A stretch of 64,000 nucleotides of DNA from Roseomonas sp. OT10. Lineage in GTDB: Bacteria; Pseudomonadota; Alphaproteobacteria; Acetobacterales; Acetobacteraceae. Positions 58,288 to 64,000 of the stretch are shown piece after piece. The notes below the pieces were generated by a model. It was not told the origin of the DNA. It did no database searches and saw only the letters and a program-made list of their open reading frames with translations. The stretch is taken from positions 2,252,001 to 2,316,000 of the forward strand of contig NZ_CP087719.1 of NCBI RefSeq assembly GCF_020991085.1, written 5' to 3'. The translations under genes were made by a program, and so were the position numbers. The first letter of the stretch is position 1. Each line of letters starts with the position of its first letter.

Positions 58288-59985
58288 ATGCGACGCCTGA
58301 TCCTTTTTCTGCTCCTGCTCGCCCCCGCCGCCCGGGCGCAGCCCACCCCCCTTCCGGTCCCGCCGCCCGCACCGGTCCGCATGGTGGCCACCGCCCATCC
58401 GCTGGCGACCGAGGCGGGCCTCGCCATCCTGCGCGACGGCGGCAACGCCATGGACGCCGCGGTGGCGGTGCAGGCGGTGCTGGCCCTGGTGGAGCCGCAA
58501 TCCTCCGGCATCGGGGGCGGGGCGCTGCTGCTGCACTTCGACGCCGCCTCCAGGGAGGTGTCCGCCTGGGACGGGCGGGAGACGGCCCCGGCCGCCGCCG
58601 GACCCGGCCTGTTCCTGCGGGACGGGCAGCCCCTTCCCTTCTACGATGCGGTGCTCTCCGGCCGCAGCATCGGCGTGCCCGGAGCGGTGGCCATGCTGGA
58701 GGCGGCGCACAAGGCGCAGGGCCGCCTTCCCTGGGCGCAGCTCTGGCAGCGTGCCATCGCCCTGGCGCGGGATGGCTTTCCCGTCTCCGCCCGGCTGGCG
58801 GCGCTCATCGCCGCGGATGCGGAGCGGCTGCGGCGCGACCCGGCGGCGCGCGCCTATTTCCTGGCGGCGGACGGACAAGCGCTGCCGGAAGGCCATGTCC
58901 TGCGCAACGCCGCCCTGGCCGAGACCTTCGCCGCCATCGCCGAGCAGGGGGCCGCGGGGCTGCTGCGGGGCCCGGTCGCGGCCGACATCGCCGCCGCGGT
59001 CCGCGGCCATGGCGAGGGCGGGCTGATGACCACGGACGACCTGGCCGGCTATGCGCCGAAGCGCCGCGCCCCTGTCTGCGGCCCCTACCGTGCCGTGATC
59101 GTCTGCGGCTTCCCGCCGCCGTCCTCGGGCGGGGTGGCGGTCGCGCAGATCCTGGGCGTCCTGGAGCATTTCGACCTGTCCGGGCTCGACCCGCGCGGGG
59201 CCGATGCGGCGCACCTGCTGGCGGAGGCGGGACGGCTGGCCTTCGCCGACCGGGCGCTCTACCTGGCCGATGCGGATTTCGTGGCGGTGCCGCTGCGCGG
59301 GCTGCTCGATCCCTCCTACCTGACCGGCCGCGCCCAGCTCATGGACCGCGACCGCGCCATGCAGGCCGTGCGCGCGGGCAACCCCAACTGGCGCCAGGCC
59401 GTGCTGGCTCCGATGCCGGAGCAGCCGGAGCACGGCACGAGCCATGTCGCCATCATCGATTCCGACGGCAACGGCGTGGCCCTGACCACCACGGTCGAGG
59501 ACGCGTTCGGCGCGCGGCTGATGGTCCGCGGCTTCCTGCTGAACAATGAGCTGACCGACTTCTCCTTCCGGCCGGAGGTGGACGGGCGGCCCGTGGCCAA
59601 CCGGGTGGAAGGCGGCAAGCGGCCGCGATCCTCGATGTCGCCCACGCTGGTGCTGGACCGGGAGGGGCGGCGGCTGCTGATCGCCGCGGGCTCGGCCGGG
59701 GGCGCGCGGATCATCGGCTACACGGCGCAGGCGCTGGTGGCGATGCTCGACTGGAACCTGGACCCGCAGGCCGCGCTCGGCCTGCCGCATGTCGGAACGC
59801 TGGGCGGAGCGGTGGAGCTGGAGGCCGGCACCTCGGCCGCAGCGCTCGCCCCGGCGCTGCAGGCCAGGGGCCATCTGGTCGAATCCCGGCCGATGCCCTC
59901 GGGCTCCCAGGCCATACGCGCGACGGCGCGGGGGCTGGAAGGCGGCGCCGATCCGCGGCGGGAGGGCGTGGCCGCCGGGGAGTAA
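58288..59985 (+). CDS. ggt: Exported gamma-glutamyltransferase (third of three)
   Basis: This 565-residue protein has a cleavable signal peptide ([18 protein letters not shown]). The family N-terminal [27 protein letters not shown] and the nucleophile region [21 protein letters not shown] are present, with Thr384 as the likely self-processing nucleophile. [13 protein letters not shown] and [13 protein letters not shown] match classical periplasmic GGT. It should break down glutathione and other gamma-glutamyl compounds in the periplasm. Among the three GGT homologues here it is the closest to the classical enzyme. Confidence 0.92.
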   Translation: MRRLILFLLLLAPAARAQPTPLPVPPPAPVRMVATAHPLATEAGLAILRDGGNAMDAAVAVQAVLALVEPQSSGIGGGALLLHFDAASREVSAWDGRETAPAAAGPGLFLRDGQPLPFYDAVLSGRSIGVPGAVAMLEAAHKAQGRLPWAQLWQRAIALARDGFPVSARLAALIAADAERLRRDPAARAYFLAADGQALPEGHVLRNAALAETFAAIAEQGAAGLLRGPVAADIAAAVRGHGEGGLMTTDDLAGYAPKRRAPVCGPYRAVIVCGFPPPSSGGVAVAQILGVLEHFDLSGLDPRGADAAHLLAEAGRLAFADRALYLADADFVAVPLRGLLDPSYLTGRAQLMDRDRAMQAVRAGNPNWRQAVLAPMPEQPEHGTSHVAIIDSDGNGVALTTTVEDAFGARLMVRGFLLNNELTDFSFRPEVDGRPVANRVEGGKRPRSSMSPTLVLDREGRRLLIAAGSAGGARIIGYTAQALVAMLDWNLDPQAALGLPHVGTLGGAVELEAGTSAAALAPALQARGHLVESRPMPSGSQAIRATARGLEGGADPRREGVAAGE

Positions 59986-60120
59986 GGCGGACGGGGCACG
60001 GCAGAGGGGGCCACGTCCGGGCCGGGACCCCGAGGGGTGGCCAGCGGCGCCAGGGCCGATATGGTCAGCGCCCGTCCGGTGGGCGCACCGGACCCCTTCG
60101 TCAGGACGACCCGCGACCGC

Positions 60121-60651
60121 ATGACCTGTTGCCCCTCTGCCAAGCCCCGTCGCATCGGCCCCCTCCTCGCCGCCCTGATCCTGCTCCCCATGGCCGCCTG
60201 TGGCCCGCTGCTCGGCGCCGGCACGGAGACGGCGGCCGGCATCGCGGGGGCCGGCATCGCCAGCGCCGTGACCAGCAATGCGACGGTCGCGACCGGCATC
60301 GGGCTGGGCGTCTCGGCCGGGGCGCGGGCCGGGCTGCAGTATGCGCAGCGCCGCGTGCACCGGGACGCCCAGAACGCCGTCGCCCAGGCCGCCGGGCGGC
60401 TCGCCCCCGGTCAGGTCGGACGCTGGAGCGTTTCCCATGCCGTGCCGATCGAGCCGGATGGTCGCGGGCGGGTCACGGTGGTGCGGGAGCTGGGCGGCGC
60501 CGGCTTCGCCTGCCGCGAGATCGTCTTCTCCGACGAGGAGACGGATGGTCCGGGCGAGGCCTTCTTCACCGCGATGGTCTGCCGGAACGGGGACACCTGG
60601 CGCTGGGCCACGGCGGAGCCGGCCACGGAGCGCTGGGGGTCGCTGCAATGA
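60121..60651 (+). CDS. Lipoprotein of unknown function (tandem paralogue A)
   Basis: This protein of about 176 residues starts with a signal ending in LPMAAC (lipidated Cys27). The mature part begins with a glycine/alanine-rich hydrophobic stretch (TETAAGIAGAGIASAVTSN). The C-terminal domain has CREIVFSDEE and ends in CRNGDTWRWATAEPATERWGSL. The next gene has the same layout and ending, so the two are a duplicated pair. They overlap as ATGA. The cysteines may form a disulfide. No family is recognised. Confidence 0.7.
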   Translation: MTCCPSAKPRRIGPLLAALILLPMAACGPLLGAGTETAAGIAGAGIASAVTSNATVATGIGLGVSAGARAGLQYAQRRVHRDAQNAVAQAAGRLAPGQVGRWSVSHAVPIEPDGRGRVTVVRELGGAGFACREIVFSDEETDGPGEAFFTAMVCRNGDTWRWATAEPATERWGSLQ

Positions 60652-61139
60652 CGGCCGGAGCCTGGCGCGCGGCTCCGCTGCTGCTGGCCCTGTGCGGCTG
60701 CCAGGCCCTGCCGCAGGTGACCGGCGCCGTGACCGCCATCGCCAGTGGCGGCGTCACCGCGAATCCGGCGGTCGGGCTGGCGGTCGGGGTGGTCACGACC
60801 GCGGCGACCGACGTCGCCGTGAAGTATTATGGCCGCTCGCGCCAGGATGCGACGCAGCAGGCCATCGCGGAGGTGGCAGGGCCGCTGCCCAGCGGGCGCC
60901 AGGCGTCCTGGCGGATCCGGCACAGCATTCCCATCGGCAACGAGCATGGCGAGGTGGCGGTGGTGCGCGACATTCCCAACCCGCTCGCCCCGTGCCGGGA
61001 GATCGTGTTTTCCGTCGCGGACGGGGAGGAGGCGGCGAGTCCCCGGCTCTGGTTCGCCTCGCACATCTGTCGGCAGGCGGGAGGGTGGCGATGGGCCAGC
61101 GTCGAACCGGCGGTGGAGCGCTGGGGCTCCCTGCACTGA
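60648..61139 (+). CDS. Lipoprotein of unknown function (tandem paralogue B)
   Basis: This 163-residue protein has a short signal and lipobox LLALCGC (lipidated Cys18). The C-terminal half closely resembles paralogue A: APCREIVFSVADG and ICRQAGGWRWASVEPAVERWGSL. The central part VGLAVGVVTTAATDVAVKYYGRSRQDATQQAIAEVAG also parallels the partner. It is translated by coupling to gene A. Both probably sit in the outer or inner membrane facing the periplasm; the function is not known. Confidence 0.7.
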   Translation: MTAGAWRAAPLLLALCGCQALPQVTGAVTAIASGGVTANPAVGLAVGVVTTAATDVAVKYYGRSRQDATQQAIAEVAGPLPSGRQASWRIRHSIPIGNEHGEVAVVRDIPNPLAPCREIVFSVADGEEAASPRLWFASHICRQAGGWRWASVEPAVERWGSLH

Positions 61140-61260
61140 CCCTCCGCGGTTCACAGACCTTCAGCGAACATGGTTTAGTCTGCCCGCGGCAGAGCGGGGG
61201 CCCATGTCGGCCGTCTGCTCCGACGCGGGGCCGCCGCCGCACCGGGTGTGAGAGCATGGC

Positions 61261-61713
61261 ATGATGACGGAGTCGCTCGACGCGCTGCCCTGGCTGTTCA
61301 TCGGCGGGGCGGTGCTGCTGCTGGTGATGCTGCGCTGGCAGCGACGCCGGCGGCTTCGGAAGGCGGCCGCGACGCCCAGGTCCTCGCCCGGGGCCACGGT
61401 GACCGCTGTCGCCCCCCCCGCCCCGGCGCCGACGGCAGCACCCGCGATGCCACCGGTGTCGCCCCCGGCCTACCCGGTGCCGCCACCCCAGGTGGGTGGC
61501 TGGGCCGGGCCGCCGCAGGGCATGCCCCCGGGCGTGGGCTGGCCGGGGCACCCGGCTGCCGCCCCGCCGCCGGCGCACTACCCGCCCCTGTCGGTCGCGC
61601 CGCCTCCTCCGCCGGCCCCCCCACGGGTCCGGAGCACGATGGAGATGCTGGGGCTGTCCCGTGAGACGCTGAAGGGCATGGGCTGGGACCGGCCGCCGCC
61701 CACGGATCGCTGA
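61261..61713 (+). CDS. Single-span membrane protein with proline-rich tail
   Basis: This protein of about 150 residues begins with a short acidic head (MMTESLDALPW). A membrane helix (LFIGGAVLLLVMLRW) and a basic stop-transfer RQRRRRLRK-like block follow, then a long proline/alanine-rich segment and a conserved-looking end STMEMLGLSRETLKGMGW. It could be a membrane-anchored adaptor with a short helical binding motif at its tail. No family is recognised. It is 121 bp past the lipoprotein pair. Confidence 0.6.
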   Translation: MMTESLDALPWLFIGGAVLLLVMLRWQRRRRLRKAAATPRSSPGATVTAVAPPAPAPTAAPAMPPVSPPAYPVPPPQVGGWAGPPQGMPPGVGWPGHPAAAPPPAHYPPLSVAPPPPPAPPRVRSTMEMLGLSRETLKGMGWDRPPPTDR

Positions 61714-61778
61714 CCACGAGCCGGGAAGGTCGCTGTCCTGGGGCAGCTATCGCGAGATCGGGGCTCGGCAGGGAAAGG

Positions 61779-61871
61779 TGGCGGAGGGGATGGGATTCGA
61801 ACCCACGATAGGACTTGACATCCTATAACGGTTTAGCAAACCGCCGCCTTCGGCCACTCGGCCACCCCTCC
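61779..61871 (-). tRNA. tRNA-Ser (anticodon GCT)
   Basis: This 93-nt type II tRNA has acceptor GGAGGGG/CCCCTCC, discriminator G and encoded CCA. The anticodon is GCT in CGGTTTGCTAAACCG. A long variable arm (ATAGGAT...ATCCTAT-type pairing) typical of serine tRNA follows, and the T-arm is GTGGGTTCGAATCCCAT. It reads AGC and AGU. Confidence 0.95.
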
Positions 61872-62002
61872 GCAGGAGTGGAAAGTCAACACGGCGTTGC
61901 AGGCCCGGCTTCTACCGGGGCCGCGTGAGGGCGTCAAACCCGCCCGCGACAGAAAGCCGGCGGCAGGCGGGATTTCCTCCCGCTTCCCCGGCCGTCAGGC
62001 CG

Positions 62003-62632
62003 CTACGACAGCGCCACCTCGAAGCCGCGCTGCACGGCCGGGCGCGCCATCATCCGCTCGTACCAGGCGGCGACGTTGGGCAGGTCGTCGAAGGGCACCA
62101 GGTGCCGCTCGTGCCGCCAGGCCCAGCCGAGGATGGCGAAGTCGGCGATGCTCGGCCCGCCCTCGGTGGCGACGAAGTCCCGTCCCGCCAGGCGCCTGTC
62201 CAGCACGCCGTAGAGCCGCTTCGTCTCCTTGCCGTAGCGGGCGACGCCGTACTCCTTGGCCGGCCCGTCGGGCTGCATCAGGAAGTGGTGCACCTGCCCC
62301 GGCATCGGGCCGAATCCGCCCATCTGCCACATCAGCCACTCCAGCACGGGCACGCGCTCGCGCAGGTCCGTGGGCAGGAAGCGCCCCGTCTTCTCGCCGA
62401 GATAGAGCAGGATGGCGCCCGATTCGAAGACGCTGATCGGCTGCCCGCCCGGCCCGTCGGGATCGACGATGGCCGGGATCCTGTTGTTCGGGCTGATCGC
62501 CAGGAAGGCCGGCTCGAACTGCTCGTCCTTGCCGATGTTCACGGTCTTCACCGTGTAGGGCAGGCCCATCTCCTCCAGCGCGACGCTGATCTTGCGCCCG
62601 TTGGGGGTGTTCCAGGTGTGCAGCTCGATCAC
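62003..62632 (-). CDS. Glutathione S-transferase, YfcG/Ure2-like
   Basis: This 209-residue protein has a thioredoxin-like N-terminal domain ([60 protein letters not shown]) and an all-helical C-terminal domain with ERRLYG-like and [14 protein letters not shown]. The TPNGRKI segment is the YfcG/Ure2p type. These are disulfide-bond reductases or glutathione-dependent enzymes. The start is a GTG (62632) overlapping the gatB stop (GTGA). Confidence 0.88.
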   Translation of the reverse strand: MIELHTWNTPNGRKISVALEEMGLPYTVKTVNIGKDEQFEPAFLAISPNNRIPAIVDPDGPGGQPISVFESGAILLYLGEKTGRFLPTDLRERVPVLEWLMWQMGGFGPMPGQVHHFLMQPDGPAKEYGVARYGKETKRLYGVLDRRLAGRDFVATEGGPSIADFAILGWAWRHERHLVPFDDLPNVAAWYERMMARPAVQRGFEVALS

Positions 62633-64000
62633 GGCGCCAGCTTCCCCTTCAGGATGTCGTTGACCAGGGCCGGGTTCCCCTTGCCCTGCATCGCCTTCAT
62701 CGTCTGCCCGACGAAGAAGCCGAACAGCTTGTCCTTGCCGGATCGGTACTCGGCGACCTTGTCGGCGTTCTTCGCCAGGACCTCGTCGATCACCGCCTCG
62801 ATCGCGCCGGTGTCGGTGACCTGCCGCAGCCCACGGGCCTCCACGATGGCGCCGGGCGATTCGCCCGTCTCCACCATCGCCTCGAACACCTCCTTGGCCA
62901 GCTTGCCGGAGAGGGTGCCGTCCGCCATCAGGTCCAGCAGCGCGCCGAGATCCCGGGCGGAGACCGGCGGGGCGCCGATGTCGCGCTTCGTGCGGTTCAG
63001 CGCGGCGAAGAGGTCGCCCATCACCCAGTTCGCCGCCTGCTTGGCGTCGCGTCCCTTCGCGACCTCCTCGTAATAGGCGGCCGTCTCCTTCTCCAGCGTC
63101 AGGACGTGGGCGTCGTAGGGGGTCAGCCCGTACTCGCCCACGTAGCGGGCGCGCCGCTCGTCCGGCAGCTCCGGCAGCTTCGACCGCAGCTCCTCGATCC
63201 AGTCGGAATCCAGCACCAGCGGCGGCAGGTCCGGGTCCGGGAAGTAGCGGTAGTCATGCGCATCCTCCTTGGAGCGCATCGAGCGCGTGACGCCGCGCGT
63301 CGTGTCGAACAGCCGCGTCTCCTGGTCGACCGTGCCGCCCGATTCCCAGACCTCGATCTGGCGCCGCGCCTCCGCCTCCACCGCCTGCATGACGAAGCGG
63401 ATGGAGTTGACGTTCTTCACCTCGCAGCGCGTGCGGAACCCCTCCCCCGGCTTGCGCACGGAGACGTTCACGTCGGCGCGAAGGCTGCCCTCCTCCATGT
63501 TGCCGTCGCAGGTGCCGAGGTAGCGCAGGATCTGCCGCAGCTTCGTGACATAGGCCCCCGCCTCCTCCGGCGAGCGCATGTCCGGCTCCGATACGATCTC
63601 CATCAGCGCGACGCCGGCGCGGTTCAGGTCGATGAAGCTGCGCGACGGGTCCTGGTCGTGCAGCGACTTGCCCGCATCCTGCTCCAGGTGCAGGCGGGTG
63701 ATGCCGATCTCCTTGGTGGCGCCGCCCTCCAGCTCGATGGTCAGCTTGCCCTCGCCGACGATCGGGAACTGGTACTGGCTGATCTGGTAGCCGGTCGGCA
63801 GGTCCGCATAGAAGTAGTTCTTGCGGTCGAAGCGCGACCACTCGTTGACCTTGGCCTTCAGGCCGAGGCCAGTGCGCACGGCCTGGGCCACGCACTCGCC
63901 GTTGATGACGGGCAGCATGCCGGGGAAGCCCGCGTCGACGAAGGAGACCTGGCTGTTCGGCGCCGCGCCGAAGGCCGTCGCGGCGCCGGAGAACAGCTTG
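62629..64000 (-). CDS. gatB: Aspartyl/glutamyl-tRNA amidotransferase subunit B (cut by right edge)
   Basis: The C-terminal 457 codons are present; the N-terminus lies beyond the right edge. At the edge the frame reads KLFSGA, then [20 protein letters not shown], both GatB signatures. [37 protein letters not shown]-like ([22 protein letters not shown]) and [20 protein letters not shown] are typical. The last 150 residues are the tRNA-binding GatB/Yqey domain ending in [19 protein letters not shown]. With GatA and GatC it converts Glu-tRNA-Gln and Asp-tRNA-Asn. The GST gene overlaps its stop. Confidence 0.95.
   Translation of the reverse strand, partial: KLFSGAATAFGAAPNSQVSFVDAGFPGMLPVINGECVAQAVRTGLGLKAKVNEWSRFDRKNYFYADLPTGYQISQYQFPIVGEGKLTIELEGGATKEIGITRLHLEQDAGKSLHDQDPSRSFIDLNRAGVALMEIVSEPDMRSPEEAGAYVTKLRQILRYLGTCDGNMEEGSLRADVNVSVRKPGEGFRTRCEVKNVNSIRFVMQAVEAEARRQIEVWESGGTVDQETRLFDTTRGVTRSMRSKEDAHDYRYFPDPDLPPLVLDSDWIEELRSKLPELPDERRARYVGEYGLTPYDAHVLTLEKETAAYYEEVAKGRDAKQAANWVMGDLFAALNRTKRDIGAPPVSARDLGALLDLMADGTLSGKLAKEVFEAMVETGESPGAIVEARGLRQVTDTGAIEAVIDEVLAKNADKVAEYRSGKDKLFGFFVGQTMKAMQGKGNPALVNDILKGKLAP

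Noticed and set aside
1-64000. CRISPR arrays, insertion sequences, prophage genes, toxin-antitoxin pairs
   Set aside because: I looked for regular short repeats, transposase motifs, integrases and phage structural genes in all frames and saw none. The only sizeable repeat is the in-frame 411-bp TPR unit.

Overview
The window is a chromosomal segment of a very GC-rich alphaproteobacterium, most likely an Acetobacteraceae member of the Roseomonas type. This placement is inference. It rests on base composition, on the short alphaproteobacterial NrdA/NrdB pair, on the pcm-tolC-popZ/DUF2497-valS order, on erpA next to xth and dgt, and on a perfect TTAA-N7-TTAA CtrA-type site. I saw no insertion sequence, prophage, CRISPR array or plasmid module. 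Nearly every gene looks intact; only gatB is cut, by the right edge.

Left part (1-15.2 kb), all on the minus strand. First comes a class Ia ribonucleotide reductase operon, nrdA - DUF2188 - nrdB, with a plausible pair of NrdR boxes in front. Next is the phosphate operon pstS-pstC-pstA-pstB-phoU-phoB, with a Pho box before pstS, a strong stem-loop between pstS and pstC, and no phoR. It is followed by a small membrane-protein gene, an MCE/Mla lipid-transport operon (STAS-MlaE, MlaF, MlaD, lipoprotein) and an NAD-dependent epimerase.

Middle part (15.4-33.8 kb). This holds a TPR/glycosyltransferase fusion carrying a 411-bp near-identical internal repeat, dgt, an NTF2-like protein, erpA, xth and an L,D-transpeptidase. 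After these come small exported proteins, ilvD, a membrane protein with an FAD monooxygenase, valS, a PopZ-like protein, tolC, pcm, and tRNA-Cys plus tRNA-Asn.

Right part (33.9-64 kb). It contains an isolated phnM-DUF1045 pair followed by a gamma-glutamyltransferase homologue. Then come an RND efflux pair with an exported amidohydrolase, a stand-alone Lrp/AsnC ligand-binding domain, and an unusual overlapping cluster of GGT homologue, macro domain and amidase. Next are csaA, gpt, a CNNM/CorC protein, and a GH17-GT2 beta-glucan synthase/transglycosylase fusion. A CtrA-box-preceded small coiled-coil gene, msrP without msrQ, and a GT39 plus DPM1-GtrA lipid-sugar pair follow. The edge holds yraN, a third GGT homologue, two tandem paralogous lipoproteins, tRNA-Ser(GCT), a GST and gatB.

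The most interesting items are the GGT-macro-amidase cluster, the GH17-GT2 fusion, the TPR-GT repeat, the CtrA-type promoter, the ATP-cone-less ribonucleotide reductase and the tandem lipoprotein pair. Start sites are chosen from ribosome binding sites, overlaps and family length. Several are GTG or TTG and are marked so.
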